From positions 1-64,000 of the forward strand of contig JBGAHL010000016.1 of assembly GCA_044226205.1 (NCBI GenBank): a stretch of 64,000 nt of DNA. Direction: 5' to 3'. The translations under genes were made by a program, and so were the position numbers. This DNA comes from M3007 sp044226205. GTDB taxonomy: Bacteria > Bacteroidota > Bacteroidia > Chitinophagales > Saprospiraceae. Below, piece after piece: positions 52,036-61,700 of the stretch. The number at the start of each line of letters is the position of its first letter. Position 1 is the first letter of the stretch. The notes below the pieces were generated by a model. It did not search any database. It was not told the origin of the DNA and worked only from the letters and a program-made list of their open reading frames with translations.

Positions 52036-54969
52036 ATCTTTTTTCTCAAAATTATACACGAGTGAAATGTAAGCCAGACGCCCGATCCGCGGACCGCCGT
52101 AAGTCTGGTACTGACGGTTGTCGAACATGGCGTCGAGTTTGGAGCGGCCGCCATTTTCGGCATCGCTGCGGAACAGGGGCGCAAGGCCAAAGATATTGGT
52201 AGCGCCGATTTTCAGTACGGTATGCAGGCGTTCGAGCTCGCAGTTCCACTGGGCATCGACCATGTCGTAGGTGGGGATTTCGCCGGTAAACTGGGGCGAG
52301 CCCTCAAACAGGAAGCCCTGGATCCACTTGTAATTTACGCTGAATCCCGTTTTTTTCAACTTGCCGATCGGCAGATCGCGGGCCGACAAACCGACATTAA
52401 ATTTGTGCTCCGGCGTGTTGAATGCCGGGATGATCGGGTCATCTACGTCCAGTTTGTTCAGTTTGTTCCACGAATAGTTGCCACTCAGCTGGTAATAGTC
52501 GCTGAAGTAATAATTCATCCCGACGTTGAAGCCCTGCGTGGTCACCTGGTTGGTCGAGTTGGCTGCAACGCGATACACTTTGATGCTGGCCGGGTTGAGC
52601 ACGCCTTGCGAAATAACGGCGTCGATACCGATGTTGTAGCCGATGAAGTCGTTGTAAATGTTGAAATAATACCCGCCGTCAATGTACAAACGGTTGAAAA
52701 GGGTCGTGCGATAGCCCACTTCGAAAGTTTTGACTTTCTCCGGCTGAATTGGCGGAGCGTTGAAATATTCGAACAGGTTGTAATTGTTGGCTTTAAGGCC
52801 GTCCTGAAAAGATTGCAAACTGATCAGGTTGTTGAAGCCGTCGAGATTGCCCAGCAGTGTTGCCCGGCCCACGTTCAATTGCAGGTACTGGTCGGTGAGT
52901 GTCGGGTTGCGGATGGCCGAGGAGAAGGAGAAACGAAGGAAATTCGTCTTGTTGGGCGTGTACACCACCGAGGCAGCCGGGGTGAAGAGCCAGTCGAAAT
53001 TCTGGTTTTTATCCATACGTATCGTTCCAGACAGGATGAAGCGATCGTTCAGGATCTTTTTGTCCACGCCGGTGTAGAGGCCGAATTCGTAGTTGGTAAT
53101 CTTGCGATAGGAAGAATCGAGCACAACGCCTCCCGCCCCGTAGGTGCGCGTGATGGTATCGGAGAAAATAGTGCCTTCCGAGCGCGGCGTGTAGAGGCGG
53201 AAATTGCCGCCCACAACCCAGCGTTCGAGCCAAAGCGGCTGAAACTGGTATTCGCCATGCACGTGGTAGAGCGCCGATTTGTCAAAAAATCGCGTGCCGC
53301 CGTAACTGCCCGATTTGGTCTTGGTGATGCGGTCGAATTCCTGCTGAAACTCCGGTGAGCCCGGTTGAAACAGGTCGTACGACTTGGTATCGGGGCGCGT
53401 CGACTGCTTGTTGGCATATTCGAGCGCGGCAGTGTGCCAGGCCGCGAGCGTGTCGCGGTAATCGGTAAACCACTGTGTTGCCGCGGCGTCGTCGAAGGTA
53501 AAGGTAAACGTCACCGGATCGAACACCAGTTGCGGGTAGCCGAGGGCAGCCATACGGCCCGAATAGTTTTGGGCGGCCCAGAAATTGGTGTAGTCGCCAC
53601 GGAAAACATCGTTGCTTTTGGCTGTTTCCTGAAGGCGAAGGGCGGTGAAATAGGGGTCGTAAGAATCGCCGGCATCTTCGTTGGTGGCGTATGCGCGGAT
53701 GAAAAACTTGTCTTTCTGGCGCAATTCCAGGCGGTTCTGGAAAAACAGAATATTGCGCAGACTGAACCGGTTGTCGCCCTGATACACCGTGGTGCCGCTA
53801 CCGAAACTCGAAGCCAGAATCAACTCCGGCGATTCGAAATCTTTTGAAGGATTGAGCCGGAAATGGAAGCTGGCGCTTGCCTTGTAGTTGCGGGTGTTGT
53901 AATCTACCAGATCCACTTCGTTGTAACCCGAACGGTGGTATTGTTGCAACCCGTAGAATTGCGCCCAGGCCGATTCTCCGGTGGCATCGAAACCTGCGTA
54001 GTACTCGTCGCCATAGCGGTTGACGGCGTCGTAGCGACCCGGGTTTTCGAGCGGGGTGAAGTAGCGGCCTGCTTCGGTACCATCGACGGGCTGGTAGTTG
54101 TCGGCCACCCAGTCGTAGGCCCGCAGGTAGAAAAAGTTGAGTTTATAGGCAAAAACGTCGTTGCCCGATTTGTTTTTGAAGGCGTCGGCCCAGCGAATGC
54201 AGCCTTCGAAAAGATCGCGTTCGCCGCCTTTGACCGAAGCGGAAAGCCCTTTATGAATAAAAGGGTCTTTGGTTTTAATGCTGATCACACCGTTGAAGGC
54301 ATTGGGACCGTAAAAAGGCCCGCTGGCGCCGGCGACCAGTTCTACGCCGTTGGCATCGAGTTCGGAGCAGCCCAGAAAGTTGCCGAGGGAAAAGTTGAGT
54401 CCCGGCGCCTGGTTGTCCACCCCGTCGATAATCTGGAGCGAACGCACCGGACTGGTGGAGTTGAAGCCCCTCATATTGATGATGGTAAAACCGAGCGAAG
54501 CGGTGGTAAGGTCCACGCCTTTAAGGTTTCCGAGGCCGTTGTAGAAGCTCACGGCAGGCGTTTCCTTGATGGCGATGGCGTCGAGGTTTTCCACCGTCAG
54601 CGGCGCCGATTTTTGCCGGTCGTCGATGCGCTGGCCGCGAATGACGGCTTCCTCGATGACGATGGTGTTGGTTTCCAGTTTGATGGAAATGCGCTCGTCG
54701 GCGCTTTCCACAAGTACTTCCTGGGCCGTGTAGCCGGTGTACGAGATTTTCAGGGTAGCGGGCAGGGCAGGTACTTTGACAGAGAAACTGCCTTCGTAAT
54801 CGGTGACTGCACCTCCTTCCACACCGACAATCTGAATTGCTGCACCGATCAGGTCTTCTCCGCTGAGTGCGTCTTGTACTTTACCCCTTACGACAACCTG
54901 CGAAGAGGCGGAATAGGCAAAACTGAGAAAAAGAAGACTGGCAGTCAAAAATTTGTTGAATTGCTTCAT
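52033..54969 (-). CDS. TonB-dependent outer membrane receptor
   Basis: 978 residues from the ATG at 54969, signal peptide LTASLLFLSFAYSASSQ. An N-terminal carboxypeptidase-regulatory-like domain (VVVRGKVQDALSGEDLIGAAI) precedes the plug (VSFYNGLGNLKGVDLTTASL, INMRGFNSTSPVRSLQIIDG) and the large beta barrel ending in YISLVYNFEKKD. Unlike SusC it has no SusD-type partner gene next to it. The substrate is unknown. The gene is divergent from nothing close; the response regulator lies 170 bases upstream on the same strand. Confidence 0.93.
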   Translation of the reverse strand: MKQFNKFLTASLLFLSFAYSASSQVVVRGKVQDALSGEDLIGAAIQIVGVEGGAVTDYEGSFSVKVPALPATLKISYTGYTAQEVLVESADERISIKLETNTIVIEEAVIRGQRIDDRQKSAPLTVENLDAIAIKETPAVSFYNGLGNLKGVDLTTASLGFTIINMRGFNSTSPVRSLQIIDGVDNQAPGLNFSLGNFLGCSELDANGVELVAGASGPFYGPNAFNGVISIKTKDPFIHKGLSASVKGGERDLFEGCIRWADAFKNKSGNDVFAYKLNFFYLRAYDWVADNYQPVDGTEAGRYFTPLENPGRYDAVNRYGDEYYAGFDATGESAWAQFYGLQQYHRSGYNEVDLVDYNTRNYKASASFHFRLNPSKDFESPELILASSFGSGTTVYQGDNRFSLRNILFFQNRLELRQKDKFFIRAYATNEDAGDSYDPYFTALRLQETAKSNDVFRGDYTNFWAAQNYSGRMAALGYPQLVFDPVTFTFTFDDAAATQWFTDYRDTLAAWHTAALEYANKQSTRPDTKSYDLFQPGSPEFQQEFDRITKTKSGSYGGTRFFDKSALYHVHGEYQFQPLWLERWVVGGNFRLYTPRSEGTIFSDTITRTYGAGGVVLDSSYRKITNYEFGLYTGVDKKILNDRFILSGTIRMDKNQNFDWLFTPAASVVYTPNKTNFLRFSFSSAIRNPTLTDQYLQLNVGRATLLGNLDGFNNLISLQSFQDGLKANNYNLFEYFNAPPIQPEKVKTFEVGYRTTLFNRLYIDGGYYFNIYNDFIGYNIGIDAVISQGVLNPASIKVYRVAANSTNQVTTQGFNVGMNYYFSDYYQLSGNYSWNKLNKLDVDDPIIPAFNTPEHKFNVGLSARDLPIGKLKKTGFSVNYKWIQGFLFEGSPQFTGEIPTYDMVDAQWNCELERLHTVLKIGATNIFGLAPLFRSDAENGGRSKLDAMFDNRQYQTYGGPRIGRLAYISLVYNFEKKD

Positions 54970-55139
54970 ACGCATAAACGTTTGATTTCAGAAAGAAAAC
55001 TAAACGAAACACCGTCTTTTCTGAAACGCTGTTTGCTTCGCAAAAGAAGAAAGAAAATTTGATTCCAAATCAAAAATGCGGGCTTTCTACCAATCCGGGC
55101 AAAATGCGGTCGATCGCCGGGATAGGTGAAAATGGGGAT

Positions 55140-55826
55140 TCACGCCGAAGTTTCCTCTTTCAGCACATAACCCTGCCCGAAAAGCGTATGGATCAGGCGT
55201 TGTCCGTAGCCCTTGTCCACTTTGTTGCGGAGGTAATTCACATAAACTTCCACCACGTTGGTGCCGGTATCGAAGCCTACGTCCCACACTTTTTCCGCGA
55301 TTTCGGTTTTGGACAGCACCCTGCCGGGGTGGCGCATAAAAAATTCGAGCAAGGCAAATTCTCGGGGCGTCAGGCTGATGGGTTTGCCGGCCCGGCGCAC
55401 GGCACGGCTGTACTGGTCGAGTTCGAGGTCGGCAAAGCGCAGGATGTTGTCGGGCTGGAATGTCCCCGTCGGCCGGCGCGCAAGCGCTTTGGCGCGGGCC
55501 AGGAATTCGCGAAATTCAAAAGGTTTGGTGAGGTAGTCGTCTGCGCCTGCTTCGAGGCCACTCACCTTGTCGTCGGTTTCGCCCAGGGCCGAGAGCAGCA
55601 GGATAGGGGTTTTAAGGCCCTCGCGGCGGAGCTGTCGGCACAATTCAAGTCCGTTGATGCCCGGCACGATGATGTCGGACACGATCACGTCGTACTCATT
55701 CTTGAGTGCGAGCCGCCGGCCGGTATCGCCGTCGTAGGCCATATCGACCGTCCACTGGTTTTCTTCCAGCCCCTGGCGGAGCGACTGGATGGTTTTGACT
55801 TCGTCTTCGATGAGGAGTATGCGCAT
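55140..55826 (-). CDS. OmpR/PhoB-family response regulator
   Basis: 228 residues from the ATG at 55826. Receiver domain with acidic residues (ILLIEDEVKTIQ), the phosphoacceptor Asp in VIVSDIIVPGINGLEL and Lys in DYLTKPFEFREFL. C-terminal winged helix (ISLTPREFALLEFFMRHPGR, VVEVYVNYLRNKVD). No histidine kinase gene is present on either side within the window, so it is an orphan here. A -7 box lies at 55849-55856. Confidence 0.93.
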   Translation of the reverse strand: MRILLIEDEVKTIQSLRQGLEENQWTVDMAYDGDTGRRLALKNEYDVIVSDIIVPGINGLELCRQLRREGLKTPILLLSALGETDDKVSGLEAGADDYLTKPFEFREFLARAKALARRPTGTFQPDNILRFADLELDQYSRAVRRAGKPISLTPREFALLEFFMRHPGRVLSKTEIAEKVWDVGFDTGTNVVEVYVNYLRNKVDKGYGQRLIHTLFGQGYVLKEETSA

Positions 55827-55848
55827 GCAGGGGTGTGCCGTATGCAAG

Positions 55849-55856
55849 CAAAGTTA
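55849..55856 (-). promoter_or_regulatory. Bacteroidota -7 box for the response regulator
   Basis: TAACTTTG on the reverse strand fits TAnnTTTG, 22 bases upstream of the ATG at 55826. Confidence 0.45.
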
Positions 55857-55905
55857 CGAAGGCAAACGCAGTCGCGGGAAAAAGTTGGCCGAAGGGCCGA
55901 AATGC

Positions 55906-56139
55906 CTACCGTACCATCAGGTCGTCGACTGGTCGGACGATCAGTTGATCGACCGGGATTTCCAGCGCGTTGGCAATGTCTTCGATGTGGGACAGCCTGA
56001 TGTCGGTTTCTCCCGCCTCGATTTTGCTGTACGCGGGCTGGGAGATGCCCAGTTGATCGGCGATGGCGGTTTGTGAAAGTTTTTTTCTGGAGCGGATTGA
56101 ACGGATTTTAAGCAACAGTTCCGAGGTGAAGGAAGCCAT
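55906..56139 (-). CDS. XRE-family HTH regulator
   Basis: 77 residues, a single Cro/CI-type helix-turn-helix (KIRSIRSRKKLSQTAIADQL, then GISQPAYSKIEAGETDIRLS and IANALEIPVDQLIV). No partner toxin or ligand domain. It lies upstream of the response regulator on the same strand (79-base gap). Confidence 0.85.
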   Translation of the reverse strand: MASFTSELLLKIRSIRSRKKLSQTAIADQLGISQPAYSKIEAGETDIRLSHIEDIANALEIPVDQLIVRPVDDLMVR

Positions 56140-56341
56140 TGGGTTCGGGTTATAAAGGTGAATGAATGTTCAACTCGGCAGGCTACAATAATACGGGGGG
56201 GAGCATTAATGATGCAAATATGCACTTGTGTTTTTTTGTAAAAGTGAAATTATAACCTGTGGTTGTTGGACTGGAACAGCAAGGAAGACATCTTTGTAAG
56301 TTAGTACGTGAAAATGTAATCTGTAACCCTTTGCTATTTTT

Positions 56342-56968
56342 ATGAATAAGATTGTCGCTCCGTTCGTCGCAATTTTTTACCTGCTTTTGATTACTTCCGG
56401 TTGCGGAAAAAAATCAGAAGACAACACGCCGGAAATCACCTATCCGTTGTTGTTCGCCATTCAGGGCCTCGAATTTCAGCCCTCTCATTTTTATGCCCTC
56501 AATGCCGGGTCGTTTGTTGAAATACCGCCAGCGGGTTCTTTTGTTCCAGTGGATGCATTTCTGGAGCCGGAACTGGAAGATGCCGCCAGCTTCATCGAAC
56601 TGGAAAAAATCGAACTGCTGGACGAGTCACAGGCCAAAATTTATTTCTTCGACAACACGGGCATTCCGGAGATAACGGCGGACTACACTTCCGACAATAA
56701 TCGTATTCGTATTGTCCTGGAGCCAGGCGCCGATCCTGTGTTCTTTGACATCGATTACGAGGCCGGCACTGCCAGACTCGGTTTGGAAAGTACTTATTTC
56801 AGTTTCCACGATTCTTCCGGCGACGTCGATTATTCTCCGCTGGATGTTGAGTTTAAAGTGCCTGGTTCTGCTGGCGACGTCATCTCGGCGCTCAAAACTC
56901 AGTACGATTTGGCTGATGGCGACACGATCATGATTAATTGGTCCGCGGTGTTGTATAAGACGGAATGA
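56342..56968 (+). CDS. Predicted lipoprotein of unknown function
   Basis: 208 residues. Leader MNKIVAPFVAIFYLLLITSG ends at Cys in TSGCGKKSE, a lipobox, so an envelope lipoprotein. The rest is acidic and beta-rich (ELEKIELLDESQAKIYFFDN), not assignable. No paralog in the window. Confidence 0.72.
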   Translation: MNKIVAPFVAIFYLLLITSGCGKKSEDNTPEITYPLLFAIQGLEFQPSHFYALNAGSFVEIPPAGSFVPVDAFLEPELEDAASFIELEKIELLDESQAKIYFFDNTGIPEITADYTSDNNRIRIVLEPGADPVFFDIDYEAGTARLGLESTYFSFHDSSGDVDYSPLDVEFKVPGSAGDVISALKTQYDLADGDTIMINWSAVLYKTE

Positions 56969-57311
56969 GGGGTTGGGTAAGGTAAATGGTAGCAACAACT
57001 GATTTCTGAATATCGGAAGAGGGATATTTTCATTAGAGTTGTTGTATCCTAATGCGTTGATTTTCAATAGATAATGCAACTATTTTTCTTACAGATTGAA
57101 ACCTTTGCATTTCAAATAAAAATCATTGTCAGTGACCTTGCCTTAAAAATCATAAAAAGTTGATTTTCATATTGCAACAAGGATAACTAAACAAGATATA
57201 ACCCTGATTCAAAGTTTTTTACTATAAATCTATCGCTGTTAAGACTCATCAATGACGAAAATTAATTTAACTTGCATATTTTAAACTATGATTTAATTGC
57301 TTAAAAATATT
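56969..57311. other. AT-rich intergenic stretch, nothing recognised
   Basis: About 340 bp with no convincing gene, hairpin or repeat. Base composition turns clearly AT-rich here and stays so to the right edge. Confidence 0.6.
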
Positions 57312-58256
57312 ATGAAAGCGAATTCAAAATTACTGAGTGTTTGTAATTGGGCATTAATAGTAATCTTATTTTTTCTATTTTCATTACAAAGCTTTGGCCA
57401 AAAAGCAAAGGTCATAATTAATCAAGACCCAAACCGACCTGAGGGTTTTAGTTTTATTGATTCATTGGGCAAAGAGTCCGCTTACCTTACTACATCAGAC
57501 CTCTGTAAGAGAAACCCTTATTCAAAAATAACTTTGATGCCAAGGAGCGGAGGTGTTCCTGGCAATTATCAAGCATTTGATACTGAGGGTTTGTCAGTAC
57601 ATCAAATTAAGGCAGGATTAAACAATACTATAAAAGAATTTCCAATAGATTCTGTGCTTGAAAAAGCAAAAAAAATTACTGCGTCATATAATTGGTATTA
57701 TGATTATCAACATGAAAATTATCTGACAATCATATACACGCTGACAATTTATGATGAAGAATTAATTGAGATATGGGTGGAATCGGAAATAAATGTATAT
57801 GAAAGCATTGATAGGCCAATCTTGGTTTTTACAGACTATCATAATTTGCAACAAATATGTATTTCGCCTGATGGAGAGTATATGATCACGGGGCAAGTTT
57901 TGTCAATGATTGGAGACGGGGCTTCTGATTTACCGATTGGAATGCTATTGTTTAACTTAAAAAATAAAACCTATATCGGGGCAATGCCAAATGTAATTGG
58001 GAATGTTGAACAGGCACAATACGAACAGGGTTTTTTTTTATTATATGCATATATAGATTATGATGCTTTTGTTATAAATGACAATATCCCTGTAAAGGTT
58101 GTTGTCGATCCTGAAAATAGAAAAATTTATACAAAGAAATACAATTGGTTGGCAAGTGATCTGACAGAAGATAACCTTTTACATATAAAATCAATCTCTT
58201 TCCCTAATGGGGAGGATATTATGACTTATAAATCAAGTCCTTTAATACGAAAATGA
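57312..58256 (+). CDS. Secreted protein of unknown function, AT-rich gene
   Basis: 314 residues from the ATG at 57312, with a signal sequence or anchor (ALIVILFFLFSLQSFGQ). The beta-rich remainder has stretches such as IWVESEINVYESIDRPILVF and ISPDGEYMITGQVLSMIGDG. The latter resembles a beta-propeller blade, but no family was identified. AT-rich, with codon use different from genes left of 57 kb. It has no T9SS sorting domain. Confidence 0.72.
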   Translation: MKANSKLLSVCNWALIVILFFLFSLQSFGQKAKVIINQDPNRPEGFSFIDSLGKESAYLTTSDLCKRNPYSKITLMPRSGGVPGNYQAFDTEGLSVHQIKAGLNNTIKEFPIDSVLEKAKKITASYNWYYDYQHENYLTIIYTLTIYDEELIEIWVESEINVYESIDRPILVFTDYHNLQQICISPDGEYMITGQVLSMIGDGASDLPIGMLLFNLKNKTYIGAMPNVIGNVEQAQYEQGFFLLYAYIDYDAFVINDNIPVKVVVDPENRKIYTKKYNWLASDLTEDNLLHIKSISFPNGEDIMTYKSSPLIRK

Positions 58257-58739
58257 ATTTTTGTACTGCTATTTTTTGAGTATAATGTTATAGTTGAATA
58301 CAAGAAGGAGGTGTAAATAGGCTTAATGTCCGGGGCCGCTTCTTGAAAAGGACGATATTTTTTTGGACTAATCAGCAAATTCCTTATCGAAGTATATTAT
58401 TGTGGCGCTTGACATGGGGTTTGGCCAGATCCTGTGCTTGCCATTTGATGCCTGTTAGATCAATAATATTTTCGTGTACCTCCCAAGGATCGCTAACGAG
58501 AAACAACGGTGATATTCTCTGGGGGCCACACTCCTTGCACTTGTACTTGGGGTTTATAGAACTATTGCTCTCGTTTTTGACGAGCTCTAATTGAGACAGT
58601 TTTTGTTCATCTACTATGTAATAGAACTTCTTACAAAGAAGTTCAACCAAAAAATGGACGCTGTCGAATTTATAATTGTAAAATTATTTGTTAATACTTC
58701 ATACTAATGGTTTAATGTTTACGCCCAAAATTCGACGCT
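58257..58739. other. AT-rich gap with only weak coding signal
   Basis: About 480 bp between two secreted-protein genes. The only possible coding stretch is on the reverse strand at 58384-58650 (listed separately). No strong terminator or repeat was seen. Confidence 0.5.
58384..58650 (-). CDS. Possible small protein or gene remnant
   Basis: 88 codons with a CKEC pair (NPKYKCKECGPQRISPLFLV) and a hydrophilic remainder. Open on the reverse strand while the flanking genes are forward. It could be a remnant of a longer gene or chance. No family recognised. Confidence 0.25.
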   Translation of the reverse strand: MVELLCKKFYYIVDEQKLSQLELVKNESNSSINPKYKCKECGPQRISPLFLVSDPWEVHENIIDLTGIKWQAQDLAKPHVKRHNNILR

Positions 58740-61700
58740 ATGAAAAAAATATTCCTGCTATTGCTTGCCTTTTCCTATTTTAAAGGCGTGTTTGGGCAAA
58801 ATGGAATGCTAATATCTTTGCAATATAAATTATGTAGCCAGTGCCCAAATGGTGATAACCAGTCAATTGACTACTCATATGATAATGACGCAAGCTCTTA
58901 TATAACAGAAAATATAGAGAGTGATTATGATATGCGTGTTGCCGATGGTACCAGGTTTCACCAAGGGATTGATTACCTTCCTCGTAATGATTGCAGGGGA
59001 GATGCCATCTTAAATGTAGAACAAGGTGTATGTACTGTAATGTACGTGGGGGGGGGGAACTCATCCCTTAAAAATATTGTGCTTCAAAATCAGGATGGTA
59101 CACGTGCTTTTGTATATATGCATTGTTTTGTTAATGCCAATATTGGGCCTGACGGTTTGCGATCGGGAGACTTCCTAATTAAAAGGATTGATAATAGTAC
59201 TGAACTTACAATCATTAATATGAATAGTAGTCCTGTTGTTGCATATGCTAAAACTCCAAATAGAACTGTAACATACAAGCGTTATGTTAATTCAACAACT
59301 ACATCTACCGTTCAAACGACGAATCATGTAGACCCTGGTGCTATGATTGCACCAATTGGTGATTCAGGTGAGGTGCCAGGTGTACACCTTCATATTTCTC
59401 TAATTGAGAGCCCAACTCTAAATGATCCAGCCTTTCGTGGGGGGCGTGACAATAATCGATCTGTTGACCCCTGGACTGTACTAGAGCACCCTCAAACCAA
59501 TTTTTTTCAACAAATACGAACTCGAAAGATTGGCAATTTTGATGCTTCAATATGTGAACATACGGGGCCTGGTACTGATAGTTGGGGTCAAATAGTACCT
59601 GATTATTCAGGCGATACTAGAAACACAATTGAAATTGAGGTTGCTCTGGATGGAGCCGCTCCAAGACCAAATGACGATTCCAGATATGCCAATAAGTGTA
59701 TGGACCAAGAAGAGGTTGTTCTTGGAATTAAAAATCTCAACTTTAATTCCGATTTTTCAGTTGCAACGGGGTCGGATTTTGAATCCAAATTTATTATCAA
59801 CCCAATTGGTGATAAAATTATTTACCCATTTACCATGCTACTGCCTAATGGGACTGCTTATGGCTCCCCGACAAGGAATGGAATGAGCCCATTTGCCTAC
59901 CGTGATTATATAGGGTTTCATCCTCATGACTATTATTTTGTCTCTGATTTTTATATGCGAATTAGCAAAAACGACAATCTGTTACCTGCCCCAGTTCCCC
60001 ACATGCCCCCTCCTGTTTCTACTCATACCTTAGCGCAATTTCCATGGGATGCTAGATACCCGGATGGCGATTATCAGATGCGGCCAAGCATCTTAGAAGT
60101 CAATAGCTCATCATGGCAGCCAATGGCAAATCCTGTAGATTTCAAAATTGACAATTTTAAACCTTTTATTGTTAAGGTAGGATTATTTGTGGGTAATGTG
60201 ACTTCTAGTAGCACACCCGCATATTATCGAGCTTGGAGTACTGATGGGGCACCTCCTGGCAGTTTACGTTTATCTGGCTTATCAGGCAAGCAGCCGTCTT
60301 CAACAAGTAATCAACCAATTACAGTTTATGTCGTCGCGAGTGAATCTATGTCTAAAGTTCGGGCATTTATCAACGGCCTAACAGGCTGGGTTGATGGAAC
60401 TACATTGCCTTTTGATTCCAACGATCCTGATAGTTGGGGTCATCAAAAATGGGAATTTCAATTTGGGACCTATACTCTTGATCCAGATATCTGCTACAAC
60501 ATAGTTTTTGAGGGTGAAGATTTATCAGGTAACAAGTTATTGAATTTACCTCAGCCTCTTTATTGTAATACAGGGTCAAATTTAATCTTTACACCACCAC
60601 ATCGCACAGGTAGTAATTCGTGGAGCAACAACTCCATAGGGCAAGGTTCTGATTGGGTACACAAGTTTCGACTAGACGATTGTGGGGGAATTTTTAATCT
60701 TAGTCCCTCTGACCCATGCATAACATCAGAAGATGTACAATATTCTCTAAAATTTTCCGAGCCCCAATCTCATACTGGTAGCATTGATATGGATATTTCG
60801 GCGAATACTAATGGCGCCTCGTTTACCTGGAGCGACGAATCCGGAGCGGTCATAAGTAATTCGGAAGACATATCTAACTTGCCCCCTGGCGTTTACTGCA
60901 TCGAAATCCTGAAAGACTGCTGTTCGTTTAATGATTGTTTGGAAATCGGGACTTGCGCGCTTAACGTGACAGAATCGCATACCAACCCTTCTAATAATGA
61001 GCATAATGGCGAAATCACTTTGCTCCCTGAGCAAGGAATTGAGCCTTATTCGTATCATTGGAACACGGGTGAGACCACTGATGCCTTGTTTGATTTGCCT
61101 GCCGGCACATATACGTGTACAGTAACTGATCATGTAGCCTGTCAGGCAGTTGTCAGCATTACGCTAATTAATTGCTCACCAATTGAAGTAGAACCTCATT
61201 ACACAAATGTAGTTCAGCCTACTTCCTGCGATTCTGATGATGGTTCCTTTCGCGTCCTGTCTGTTTCTACACCAACCGGCGGCACTCCTCCATATTCCTA
61301 TCATTGGGAAGATCAGGATGGGAATACTTTATCAGGTGGCCCAGTATACTCTGGTTTGGGGCCAGGGCAATATTGTATTGTTGCAACTGATGCGAATGGC
61401 TGCACTGGTACAAGTTGCTTAACGCTTCAAGCATTGAGTGATATCTATGTTTCGGAGACGATTTACCCAGCTTGTGAATTAGATTACAATGGGTCTATAT
61501 CTGTTTTTGCTTCAACTTCAACGGGGGGATACTGCGATTTTTACTGGGACACTGATTTCCAAAATAATAATGATCAATTTTCAACAATAACCGGACTTGC
61601 AAGTGGTACTTATTGCGTCACGGTTACGCCCGCTGATGAGCCCAATTGCATCACTACCAGCTGCTATGAGGTGCCATCAGTTTGGCCAGAACCCATGAAC

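Noticed and set aside
52033..54969. SusC/SusD-type nutrient uptake pair
   Set aside because: No SusD-like lipoprotein adjoins the TonB-dependent receptor, so only a generic receptor call is supported.
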